The translations under genes were made by a program, and so were the position numbers. Below the pieces are notes generated by a model. That model saw only the letters and a list, made by a program, of their open reading frames with translations, ran no database searches and had not been told where the DNA came from. From Pseudomonadota bacterium (GTDB lineage: Bacteria > Pseudomonadota > Gammaproteobacteria > Burkholderiales > Burkholderiaceae): a stretch of 18,324 nucleotides of DNA. This document shows, piece by piece, positions 1-10,473 of the stretch. Position 1 is the first letter of the stretch; every line of letters begins with the position of its first letter. The stretch is taken from assembly GCA_023441105.1 (NCBI GenBank), contig JAEZQX010000462.1:1-18324 (forward strand), given 5' to 3'.

Positions 1-146
1 GGGTCGGCGGCCGGCGATCGGGCGCTCGGAATCATACGCATTCGCGCCGGCGGCAGTGCCGGTGCTTCGGCGCGAAGCCGACCGCGGCCACGACAAGATC
101 CGGAATGATGGCCGAAAGACAGCCGGGAACGGCCGGGAACAGGACA

Positions 147-1307
147 ATGGCCGACGATCCAGCCACCGCAGCCGTGACCCCCGCCAGGGATTGGCGCCAC
201 GAGCTCTCCGCCGCGTTCGGCGACCTTGGCACCCTGGTCCCCTACCTCGTGGCCTACCTGCTGGTGGTCGGGATGGATGCCGGCGTCGTGTTCCTTTCCT
301 TCGGCGCCGCGCTGCTGGTGACCGGGCTGTACTACCGCCTGCCGATCCCGGTGCAGCCGATGAAGGCGATCGGCGCGGCAGCGGCCGCCCATGCCAGCCA
401 GCAGGTGATCGTGACGCCGGCATCGGTGGCGTTGAGCGCCTTGATCACCGGCGCCTTCTGGCTGCTGGCCTGTCATTCCGGGCTGGCGCGGCGCGCCGGT
501 GAAGCGGTCCCGCGCGACGTCACGAAGGGGATTGTCCTGGGCGTCGGTGTATCGCTGGTGCTGGAGGCGCTCCGCCAGGTACAGAGCGACTGGGTCGTAG
601 GGCTCGCCATGGTGGCGGCGCTGCTGGCGCTCAACGCGCGCTCGCGCATCTCGCCGTTCCTGCTGATCGTGCTGGCCGGCGCCGCCATCGGCGCCTGGCG
701 GCGACCGGACCTGGTCGCGGGACTGGCGGCGGCCCCGGTGTCGTTCGACTGGCCGCGCTGGTCGCAGCCCGACCTGATGTCCCCGCAGTTATGGCTGGTC
801 GCGATCCTGCTTGCGCTGCCACAGATCCCGCTGACGTTCGGCAACGCCATCGCCGGCACCGCGGAAGAGGCGCGGCGGGAATTTCCCGGCAGCCAGGTCG
901 ACGCCAGCCGGCTGGCCAGCACGACCGGCTGGATGAACCTCTGGGCCGGCCTGATCGGCGGCCCGCCGATGTGCCACGGTTCGGGCGGCCTGGCCGGTTA
1001 TCTCGCCGCCGGGGCCCGCACCGGCTGGCCGGTGGCGTTGCTGGGCCTGCTGTTCGTCCTGGGGGCCTTGTTCTTCGAAGCCGGCATCGCGGCGCTCCTC
1101 TCGCTGGTGCCCCCGGGTGCCATCGGTGCGATGCTGTTCGTGGTCGGCTTCTACATGGTGATCGGCACCGCCGGCAGCAATCGCGACAAGCTCGAGCGGG
1201 CGGTGCTGCTGGGCACCGCCGCAGTCACCATCTGGAACGTCGGCGCCGGCCTGGTCGCAGGCCTGCTGCTCCACCATGGCCTGAAGCGCCGCTGGTTCCT
1301 GCTCTGA
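147..1307 (+). CDS. MOT1-family sulfate/molybdate permease
   Basis: Integral membrane transporter of the MFS_MOT1 family (distant SulP relatives), expected to import molybdate or sulfate across the inner membrane. The protein is 386 aa and mostly hydrophobic, with about 10 or more membrane segments. Two family signatures are visible: the N-terminal AFGDLGTLVPYLVAYLLV followed by PVQPMKAIGAA, and the related second-half motif GGPPMCHGSGGLAGYLAAGA. I chose ATG 147 because the GDLGT motif then sits about 23 residues in. ATGs at 105 and 108 are in frame but add a charged, unconserved leader. No good ribosome binding site precedes any of them; AGGA at 141-144 is too close to the start. It converges with the phosphatase gene, 23 nt away. 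Substrate choice between sulfate and molybdate cannot be decided. A molybdenum enzyme lies at the far end of the window, but a link is only conjecture. Confidence 0.8.
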   Translation: MADDPATAAVTPARDWRHELSAAFGDLGTLVPYLVAYLLVVGMDAGVVFLSFGAALLVTGLYYRLPIPVQPMKAIGAAAAAHASQQVIVTPASVALSALITGAFWLLACHSGLARRAGEAVPRDVTKGIVLGVGVSLVLEALRQVQSDWVVGLAMVAALLALNARSRISPFLLIVLAGAAIGAWRRPDLVAGLAAAPVSFDWPRWSQPDLMSPQLWLVAILLALPQIPLTFGNAIAGTAEEARREFPGSQVDASRLASTTGWMNLWAGLIGGPPMCHGSGGLAGYLAAGARTGWPVALLGLLFVLGALFFEAGIAALLSLVPPGAIGAMLFVVGFYMVIGTAGSNRDKLERAVLLGTAAVTIWNVGAGLVAGLLLHHGLKRRWFLL

Positions 1308-1330
1308 GAGAACCGGCGGCGTCTGGCGGC

Positions 1331-3880
<2,550 letters not shown>

Positions 3881-3898
3881 AATCCGCGTCCGACCGCC

Positions 3899-3926
3899 GG
3901 TCGGGCGCTTGCGGCAGCGCCCGGCC
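3899..3926 (+). terminator. Strong hairpin after nbaD (terminator-like, no T-tract)
   Basis: The arms 3899-3909 and 3916-3926 form an 11-bp stem with one G-U pair and a 6-nt loop. A smaller alternative hairpin (3890-3895 with 3899-3904) shares its left arm, and a third hairpin follows (3927-3933 with 3941-3947). No run of T follows, so this is not a classical intrinsic terminator. It could protect the nbaCD mRNA 3' end, pause polymerase or assist Rho. All three lie between nbaD and the downstream lipoprotein gene. Confidence 0.4.
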
Positions 3927-3971
3927 AGGCCGCGCAAGATGCGGCCTTCAGCAACTCGCGCAAGGGCGTTC

Positions 3972-4487
3972 ATGCGGCAGTCACCGCGTCGGTTCCTTCG
4001 AAGCCGCTCTCCGGTTCCAGTTTCGAGGCCCGCCTCCGCGCGCCGGTTCAGCCCTGCTGCGCTCGCCGCCGCGTGCCGGCGGCTGGTCGCGCTGCCGCTG
4101 CTGCTTGCCGGCGCCGTCGCCGGCTGCTCGTCGCTGACGCCGATCGAGACGCTGATCGCCGGCCGGGATGCCGAACCGCTGCTGGCGCAGATCCGCGCCG
4201 GCGCCGTCGACGTGAACCAGTCGCTGCCCTGGGGCGGCGGCTTGGGGATCGGACCGTCGTACTTCACGCCGCTGTGCGCTGCCGCGCTGGTCGGCGCTTC
4301 CGCCGCGCTCGACGAGCTGGTGGCGCTCGGCGCCGACGTCAATGCCGATTGCGGCGGCTCGTCCACACCGCTCGACCTGGTGATGCGCCATCCTGCCGGC
4401 AGCCAGTCGGCGGCCATGCGCCAGCTGCTGCAGGCGCGCGGCGTCGACTTCCAGGCGCAACCGCGCTACCTCCAGGCGCGGATGTAG
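3972..4487 (+). CDS. Ankyrin-repeat lipoprotein
   Basis: Small predicted lipoprotein of 171 aa. A basic, arginine-rich N-terminus precedes a hydrophobic stretch and the lipobox AVAGC, with Cys52 as the lipidation site; the n-region is unusually long. The remainder carries about two ankyrin-type repeats, visible as TPLCAAALVGA...LDELVALGADVNA and STPLDLVMRH...MRQLLQARGVDF, a protein-interaction fold. AAGGG at 3962-3966 lies 5 nt before ATG 3972 and supports this start. ATG 3939 is in frame but lies in a hairpin loop. It follows nbaD by 91 nt that contain several hairpins, so cotranscription is uncertain. The sequence does not give its role or partner. Confidence 0.65.
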   Translation: MRQSPRRFLRSRSPVPVSRPASARRFSPAALAAACRRLVALPLLLAGAVAGCSSLTPIETLIAGRDAEPLLAQIRAGAVDVNQSLPWGGGLGIGPSYFTPLCAAALVGASAALDELVALGADVNADCGGSSTPLDLVMRHPAGSQSAAMRQLLQARGVDFQAQPRYLQARM

Positions 4488-4500
4488 CCCGCCGACGCGG

Positions 4501-5438
4501 TCAGGGATTGCTCGACTGGTGCCGGTATTCGCTCGGCGACATGCCGACGTGCTGCCGGAATGCCCGGCTGAAGTGGGCGGTGCTGGCGAAGCCGCGGGCG
4601 ACGGAGATCTCGGCGATGCTGCGGGCGCCCAGCCGCGGATCCGCCAGGTCGCGCTGGCTGGCGCGCAGCCGCTCCATCAGGATGTAGCCGGCCACGCCAT
4701 CGGGCTCTTCGGCGAACGCGTGGTAGAGGTTGCGGCGGCTGCAGTCGAGTGCCTGGGCGATGGCCGTCACGCACAAGGTGGGATCGCCCAGCCGGCGTGA
4801 CACCAGCGCCTTGATCCGGTCGCGCAGCGACTCCCGCTGCGCCACGCCGCTGGCCCGGCCGGCGAGCTCCATCAGCGACAGGTGCACCAGCTGCGTGATC
4901 ACCTCGCCGACCGCCGTGGCCGAGCGCGGACCGAGGGTGGGTAGCTGCTGCCAGGCGCTGCGCATCGTCTCCAGCGCGATTCGCGAGACACCGCCGCGAT
5001 TGCCGAAGGGGCGGGCCATCAGCTCGTCGAGCGCGACGCCGCGCTCCACCAGCGGCGCCTTGGGCACCATCAGGATCAGGTGCTCGACGCGCAGCGGGTT
5101 CTCGACTGCATAGCGTTGGGTGGTGTCGTAGATGCTCCATTCGCCCGGCGTCACGAAACCTGCCGATTGTGCTGCTCGACGATGGCGCAGCCGCGCACCG
5201 GTGCCACGATCTTGAGGTAGGCCGCGGGGCTGGCGCGCACCAGGCTGTCGCTGCGCATCACCCGGTGCCGGTTGGCTTCCAGCCGCGTCAGCACGACGTC
5301 GCCGGCGTTGGAGCTGCTCATGTGGCCGTCGAAATCGGTGTCGCCGTAGAGGTCGGAGGCGAGCCCGCAGAACAGCCGGTCGATCCAGTCGTACCAGTAC
5401 GGCACGCGGTCGCGCGCGCTCACCTGGTCGGTGCTCAT
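4501..5438 (-). pseudogene. AraC-family transcriptional regulator, interrupted by a frameshift
   Basis: Regulator with an N-terminal AraC_binding_2-type sensory domain and a C-terminal AraC DNA-binding domain. The first part runs from ATG 5438 to a TGA at 5151-5153. The rest continues in the -1 frame, from about 5154 to the stop at 4501, and can be opened by a GTG at 5152-5154 that overlaps the TGA. The break falls inside the sensory domain: VRGCAIVEQHNRQVS ends one frame and TPGEWSIYDTTQRYAVENP, a typical continuation of that domain, begins the other. Joined, the product would be about 312 aa, the normal family length. Both helix-turn-helix units look intact (VTAIAQALDCSRRNLYHAF; IAEISVARGFASTAHFSRAF). 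It may be a recent frameshift, a sequencing error at AAACC, or a coupled split gene. It is divergent from the HAAT operon and is its likely regulator. Confidence 0.75.
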
Positions 5439-5624
5439 CGAGGCTATCGGGTTATCCACTGCGGGTCGTCCAATGCGCGTCTCCCGGCGCCGGCGGCCAG
5501 CTATTCTGCCATCGGCGCGGCCGGCCGGTCGGCGGGTCGCAGCCCTAGGGTAAGCCCGAGTGCCATTGCACAAGGCGTCAACCGGGCCTGCACCGCGGAT
5601 CAACCGCGCGCGCCGCCCGCTGCC

Positions 5625-5630
5625 TACAAT
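5625..5630 (+). promoter_or_regulatory. Candidate -10 box of the HAAT transport operon
   Basis: TACAAT, a 5/6 match to the sigma70 -10 consensus, lies 82 nt before the binding-protein ATG within the 274-nt divergent intergenic region 5439-5712. No convincing -35 hexamer lies 16-18 nt upstream. A good -10 with a poor -35 fits an activator-dependent promoter, in line with the divergent AraC-type gene. No clear operator repeat was recognised. Inference only. Confidence 0.35.
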
Positions 5631-5712
5631 GGCGCAGCCGCTGTCGTACCCGGGACGAACAGCGACCGGCCGGACCGGGACCCCGGCCGCCAGCCCGACA
5701 AAGGAGACGCTC

Positions 5713-6975
5713 ATGAGCCAAGCAGATTCGAAAGCCGGCTGCGGTTCGCCGCTCGCAGACCGGTCCGCTTCGTCACGACCGGCATCGCCCCGCCGCCGGC
5801 GGCTCGCGCAGGCGCTGGCGGTTGCCGGCGGCAGCCTGGCGCTGCCCGCCCTGGCCCAGAAAGGCGACGGGCCGCTGCGTGTCGGCTACGCCATCGCCCG
5901 TACCGGTCCGTGGGCCGGCGGCGCCCAGGTGAGCCAGGAGCCCAACTACGTGATGTGGGCCGAGCAGCAGAATGCGGCCGGCGGCGTCGACGTCAAGGGC
6001 GTGAAGCGCCGCATCGAGCTGGTCAGCTTCGACGACCGCAGCGAGATGGAAACCTGCATCCGCACCTACGAGAAGCTGATGGGCAGCGACAAGGTGGACC
6101 TGATCCTGCCGCCGTGGGGCTCGAATGCCAACTTCGCGCTGGCGCCGCTCGCCAACCGCCATGGCTATCCGATGCTGGCGCCGACCGCGCTGTCGAGGAA
6201 GCTGGTCGACATGAACCTGCCGTACTTCTTCTCGCTGCTGCAGCAGCCCGACCGCATGATGGGCGCCCTGGTCGACCTGCTGGTGGCGCAGGACATCAAG
6301 TCGATCGCCATCCTCTACATGGACGACCTTTTCGGGCTGGAGAACTTCGCCGCGCTCAACAATGCGCTGAAGAAGACCGCGATCAAGGTGGTCGAACGCA
6401 AGAGCTATCCGCTCGGCGTCAAGGACCTGTCGCCGGTGCTGCGCACCATCAAGGACCAGAACCCGGACGCCTTCATCGGCATCACCTACCCGCCCGACAC
6501 CATCCTCGCCTCGCGGCAGTCGAAGGAGATCGGCTTCAATCCGCGGCTTTTCTATGCCTCGGTCGGCACCGCCTTCCAGCTTTACCGCAACGTCATCGGT
6601 GCCGGTGCGGAAGGCGTGACCGGCATGGGCTCGTGGAACGCCAAGTCGAGCGCGGGCGCCAAGGCCTACTTCGACGCCCACAAGGCGAAGTTCGGCGGCA
6701 AGGAGCCGGACCGCTGGGCGAGCGGCCATTGCTGGGCGGGCCTCGAGATCCTCACCCAGGCGCTCGGCAAGGTCGGCATGGATCGCAAGGCGATCCGCGA
6801 CTACGTCGCCAAGACCGAGCACCAGACCATCGTCGGCCCGATCCGTTTCCAGGGCAGCGAGAATGCCACCATCCCGGGCTCGGTCGGCCAGTGGCAGAAC
6901 GGCGAGTTCGAGGTCGTCTGGCCGAAGCAGCTTGCCACCGCCCAATTGGCGATGCCGAAGCCGGAATGGAAATGA
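5713..6975 (+). CDS. ABC transporter substrate-binding protein, HAAT/LivK type
   Basis: Periplasmic binding protein (Peripla_BP_6) that captures the substrate for the permease encoded just downstream. The protein is 420 aa. Its N-terminus has four consecutive arginines (27-30) and a hydrophobic stretch ending in ALPALA, with predicted cleavage after Ala48. The arginine cluster resembles a Tat signal but could also be Sec. The mature part begins LRVGYAIARTGPWAGG, the usual first strand and ligand loop of this family, and shows the two-lobe pattern (ILPPWGSNANFALAPLA; SIAILYMDDLFGLENFAAL). AAGGAGA at 5701-5707 lies 5 nt before ATG 5713 and fixes the start, although the frame is open upstream. 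The closest families bind amino acids, amides or aromatic acids; the ligand here is unknown. Confidence 0.88.
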   Translation: MSQADSKAGCGSPLADRSASSRPASPRRRRLAQALAVAGGSLALPALAQKGDGPLRVGYAIARTGPWAGGAQVSQEPNYVMWAEQQNAAGGVDVKGVKRRIELVSFDDRSEMETCIRTYEKLMGSDKVDLILPPWGSNANFALAPLANRHGYPMLAPTALSRKLVDMNLPYFFSLLQQPDRMMGALVDLLVAQDIKSIAILYMDDLFGLENFAALNNALKKTAIKVVERKSYPLGVKDLSPVLRTIKDQNPDAFIGITYPPDTILASRQSKEIGFNPRLFYASVGTAFQLYRNVIGAGAEGVTGMGSWNAKSSAGAKAYFDAHKAKFGGKEPDRWASGHCWAGLEILTQALGKVGMDRKAIRDYVAKTEHQTIVGPIRFQGSENATIPGSVGQWQNGEFEVVWPKQLATAQLAMPKPEWK

Positions 6976-6980
6976 TGCCA

Positions 6981-7013
6981 CGGGCAGGGCGATGAACTCT
7001 CCGGTCCTGCCCG
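6981..7013 (+). promoter_or_regulatory. Intercistronic hairpin between binding protein and livH
   Basis: CGGGCAGG (6981-6988) pairs with CCTGCCCG (7006-7013), giving an 8-bp perfect stem with a 17-nt loop, 5 nt after the binding-protein stop. Similar 3' hairpins in other binding-protein operons stabilise the upstream mRNA segment so that binding protein exceeds permease. No T-run follows, so a full terminator is unlikely. Confidence 0.45.
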
Positions 7014-7058
7014 CCGCAGGCCGCGCGCAGCCGCCCTGGGGACGAGCATAGGCCGGCC

Positions 7059-7934
7059 ATGTCGCTGACGGCCTGGTTCGAGCTGCTCGCCTCCGGCCTC
7101 ATCACCGGCGGCATCTATGCGCTGGTGGCGCTCGGCTTGAACCTGCAGTACGGCCTGATGCGCATCCTCAACATCGCCCACGGCGAGTTCCTGGTGCTGG
7201 GCGCCTATCTCACCTGGTGGGTCCACGCGAGCCTCGGCATCTCGCCGCTGTGGATGCTGCCGGTGTCGTTCCTGCTGCTGCTGGCGCTCGGGATGGCGGT
7301 GCATCGGCTGTGCTTCCGGCGGCTGGCGGCGACGGCGCCCGATCTCGATGCCTTCGAGGCGCGCGGCCTGATGGTCAGCTTCGGCATGATGTTCGTCGTC
7401 CAGAGCGCGGTGTCGCTTGCCTGGGGGGCCGACCTGCGTGGCTACGACTACCTCACCCAGCCGGTGGTGGTCGGCCCGAGCCAGTTCGCGGCCAACATGC
7501 TGCTGATCTTCGGTCTCTCGCTCGCCTTCAGCCTCGCGCTGATCGCGCTGCTGCGATACACGCTGCTGGGCAAGGGCGTGCGCGCGCTGATGCAGTCGCC
7601 GGTCGGCGCGCAGCTGGTGGGCATCGACACCCGCCGTCTGCATCCGCTGATGTTCGGCGTGGGGCTGGGCCTGTCGGGCGTCGCCGGCTGCCTGCTGTCG
7701 ATGACCTGGACCATCTCGCCCTCGATGGGCGCCCCCTACACCGTGACCGCCCTGATCGTGATCACCCTCGGCGGCTTCGGCAGCATGACCGGCGCGCTTG
7801 CCGGGGGCCTGCTGCTCGGCGTGGTCGAGGCACTGGGCATGCATTTCACCAGCCCGTCGCTGAAGATGCTGCTGTCCTACAGCGTGTTCATCGGGGTGCT
7901 GCTGTGGCGACCGAACGGGCTGTTCGCGCGATGA
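7059..7934 (+). CDS. livH: HAAT-family ABC permease LivH
   Basis: Inner-membrane permease subunit of a branched-chain-amino-acid-type uptake system, 291 aa, with about eight predicted membrane segments. Family features include the start LASGLITGGIYALVALGLNL, followed by GLMRILNIAHGEFLVLGAY. Toward the end come the conserved cytoplasmic-loop sequence VIVTLGGFGS-like (here IVITLGGFGSMTGALAGG) and the family C-terminus RPNGLFAR. It would dimerise with LivM and be driven by LivG and LivF. The stop overlaps the livM start by ATGA. ATG 7059 has only a weak AGG upstream, consistent with lower translation than the binding protein. Confidence 0.92.
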   Translation: MSLTAWFELLASGLITGGIYALVALGLNLQYGLMRILNIAHGEFLVLGAYLTWWVHASLGISPLWMLPVSFLLLLALGMAVHRLCFRRLAATAPDLDAFEARGLMVSFGMMFVVQSAVSLAWGADLRGYDYLTQPVVVGPSQFAANMLLIFGLSLAFSLALIALLRYTLLGKGVRALMQSPVGAQLVGIDTRRLHPLMFGVGLGLSGVAGCLLSMTWTISPSMGAPYTVTALIVITLGGFGSMTGALAGGLLLGVVEALGMHFTSPSLKMLLSYSVFIGVLLWRPNGLFAR

Positions 7935-8836
7935 AGGGCGCGCGCCGCGATTGGCTGCTGCTGTGCCTGCTCGCCGCGGCTGCCCTGGGGCTGCCAATGC
8001 TCGCCAGCGACTTCGCCCTGTCGCTGGCCATGACCTGCCTGATGTACGTGGCGCTGGCATCGAGCTGGGCCCTGTTCTGCGGCAGCACCCGCTACCTGTC
8101 GCTTGCCACCTCCGCCTTCTTCGGCGTCGGCGCCTACGCCAGCGCGCTGCTGGTCGGCGACCTGCCGTGGCCGCTGGTGATCGTCGCCGGCGCGGCGGCG
8201 GCGGCGCTGGTCGCGGTCGCCATGGGCGCCGCGGTGCTTCATCTGCGCGGCACCTATTTCGCCATGCTCACTTTCGGGATGACCGAGCTGATCATGCATG
8301 CCGTCACCTATGCCGAGAAGTCCCTCTCCGGCACCGTCGGGCGCGTGTTGCTGTCGGCGCCGGAGAACCTCACGGTCTACCTGACGGTGCTTGTCATCGC
8401 CGTGCTGGCGATCGCGGCGTCGATCGTGGTCCGCCGCAGCCGCTTCGGCCTTGCGATGGCGGGCATCGGCGCCGACGAGCAGCGGGCGCAGACGCTGGGC
8501 GTCGATACGCGGCGGGTGAAGATCGCCGGCTTCGCGCTGACGGCCACCTTCGCCGGCGCGGTCGGGGCGGCGATGGCGGTGCGCTGGACCTACATCGATC
8601 CGCACAGCGTCTTCAATTCCTTCATCGGCTTCCAGACGGTGCTGATCGCGCTGATCGGCGGCGCAGCCACGCTGTGGGGGCCGCTGGTGGCCGCCATCGT
8701 CTTCAGCCTGCTGTCGGAGACGCTGCGGCTGCAACTGCCGCAGGTCTACATGCTGGCGCTCGGCGTGCTGCTGATCGTCTGTGTCTTGTGGCTGCCCAAC
8801 GGCCTGGCGTCGCTGCGGCTGCCAGGCGGGCGATGA
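7931..8836 (+). CDS. livM: HAAT-family ABC permease LivM
   Basis: Second permease subunit, 301 aa, strongly hydrophobic with about eight to ten membrane segments. Recognisable family sequences are YLSLATSAFFGVGAYASALL, HLRGTYFAMLTFGMTEL and the cytoplasmic loop GIGADEQRAQTLGVDTRRVK, which contacts the ATPases. It is followed by LIGGAATLWGPLVAA and the terminal LPNGLASL. It starts at an ATGA overlap with livH and ends with an ATGA overlap with livG, so the three are probably translationally coupled. It forms the pore with LivH. Confidence 0.92.
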   Translation: MKGARRDWLLLCLLAAAALGLPMLASDFALSLAMTCLMYVALASSWALFCGSTRYLSLATSAFFGVGAYASALLVGDLPWPLVIVAGAAAAALVAVAMGAAVLHLRGTYFAMLTFGMTELIMHAVTYAEKSLSGTVGRVLLSAPENLTVYLTVLVIAVLAIAASIVVRRSRFGLAMAGIGADEQRAQTLGVDTRRVKIAGFALTATFAGAVGAAMAVRWTYIDPHSVFNSFIGFQTVLIALIGGAATLWGPLVAAIVFSLLSETLRLQLPQVYMLALGVLLIVCVLWLPNGLASLRLPGGR

Positions 8837-9651
8837 CCACGGCGCAACCGGCGGGCAGGGGCAGCGTCGCCGGCGACGGCCTGCTGCTGCAGGCGCGCGG
8901 CCTGTCGGTGCGCTTCGGCGGCCTGGTGGCGGTGGATTCGGTGAGCGTCGAGCTGCGCGCCGGCGAGCTGGTCGGCGTCATCGGCCCGAACGGCGCCGGC
9001 AAGACCACCTTCTTCAACGCCATCTCCGGCGTCCAGCCGCCCAGCAGCGGCGCGCTGGCCATCCGCGGCCGCGACATGGCGGGTTCGCCACCGCATCGTT
9101 TCGCGCGGTGCGGCGTCGCCCGGACCTTCCAGACGCCGCGCGTGTTCGGCGGCATGCCGGTCGCGGCGAACGTCGAATTCGGCTTGCAGTTCGCGGGGCG
9201 GGAGCGGGCGGCGCCGGCGCTGCTCGGCGATGCGGCGGCGGTCCTGGCGCTGATCGGCCTGCGCGGGCGCGCGGCCGAGCCGGCCTCGGCGATCACGCCG
9301 TCGCAGCAGCGGCTGCTCGAGATCGGCATGGCGCTGGCCACGCGGCCGAGCCTGCTGCTGCTCGACGAGGTCGCCGCCGGCCTGACCGAAAACGAGGTGG
9401 AGGACATGGCGCGGCTGATCCGGCGGCTGCGCGACGAGCTCGGCCTGTGCATCGTGTGGATCGAGCATGCGGTCGCGACACTGCTGCGTCACGTCGAGAG
9501 GGTGATCGTGCTGCACCAGGGCCGGATGCTGGCCGATGGCACGCCCGCGGAGGTGGTGGCGAATGCGGAGGTCGTGGAGGCGTATCTCGGCGACGAGATG
9601 GTCGCGGAGCCGCAGCGCGGGCACTCCGGGCTGGCAGGGCCGCCGGCATGA
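8833..9651 (+). CDS. livG: HAAT-family ABC ATPase LivG (degenerate signature motif)
   Basis: Cytoplasmic ATPase of the uptake system, 272 aa. Walker A GPNGAGKT is at residues 51-58, the Q-loop region is VARTFQTPRVF, Walker B is LLLLDEVAAGL (Asp178, Glu179), and the switch histidine is in WIEHAV. The ABC signature, usually LSYGQ or LSGGQ, is degenerate here: AITPSQQRLLEIGMAL at about residues 153-168. The Glu and the other nucleotide-binding residues are intact, so the protein is probably active in an asymmetric pair with LivF. The start overlaps the livM stop (ATGA). The stop TGA at 9649-9651 overlaps an ATG at 9648 that opens the mini-ORF chain described separately. Confidence 0.9.
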   Translation: MTTAQPAGRGSVAGDGLLLQARGLSVRFGGLVAVDSVSVELRAGELVGVIGPNGAGKTTFFNAISGVQPPSSGALAIRGRDMAGSPPHRFARCGVARTFQTPRVFGGMPVAANVEFGLQFAGRERAAPALLGDAAAVLALIGLRGRAAEPASAITPSQQRLLEIGMALATRPSLLLLDEVAAGLTENEVEDMARLIRRLRDELGLCIVWIEHAVATLLRHVERVIVLHQGRMLADGTPAEVVANAEVVEAYLGDEMVAEPQRGHSGLAGPPA

Positions 9652-9744
9652 AGTCCATGGATGACGGCGCCGCCCTGAGGACGCGGGCATGAGGACGCGG
9701 GCATGAGGACGCGGGCATGAGGGCGCGGGCATGAGGGCACGGGC

Positions 9745-9748
<4 letters not shown>
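9648..9748 (+). promoter_or_regulatory. Cascade of overlapping mini-ORFs leading to livF
   Basis: From the livG stop, five consecutive short frames run to livF, each joined to the next by a stop/start overlap. The first, ATG 9648 to TGA 9690-9692, is 14 codons. Four 5-codon frames follow from ATG 9689, 9703, 9717 and 9731 (MRTRA, MRTRA, MRARA, MRARA). Every TGA overlaps the next start as ATGA, and the last overlaps the livF TTG as TTGA. A GAGG lies 8 nt before each repeat ATG, and GAGGG lies 7 nt before the TTG. All three frames are closed across the array, so ribosomes leaving livG can reach livF only by re-initiation or fresh binding. The regulatory meaning is inference. Confidence 0.6.

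Positions 9749-9758
<10 letters not shown>
9675..9758 (+). repeat. 14-bp tandem repeat, six units
   Basis: Consensus ATGAGGACGCGGGC. Units start at 9675 (CTG instead of ATG), 9689, 9703, 9717, 9731 and 9745 (TTG, and more divergent). Units 2 and 3 are identical; units 4 and 5 differ by one and two bases; the last forms codons 1-5 of livF. Because 14 is not a multiple of three, each unit lies in a different frame from the one before. The pattern suggests slippage expansion of an original translation-start region. Confidence 0.92.

Positions 9759-10465
<707 letters not shown>

Positions 10466-10473
<8 letters not shown>

Noticed and set aside
64..78. Perfect hairpin GCTTCG-GCG-CGAAGC near the left edge
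   Set aside because: Only 6 bp with a 3-nt loop and no T-tract; no upstream gene is visible to be terminated, so it may be chance.
5560..5712. N-terminal extension of the binding protein from upstream in-frame starts
   Set aside because: The extension lacks signal-peptide character, contains the TACAAT box, and a strong AAGGAGA points to ATG 5713.
5773..6981. Minus-strand open frame of 402 codons
   Set aside because: Antisense to the binding-protein gene, which has a ribosome binding site, a signal peptide and family motifs; the antisense frame has none.
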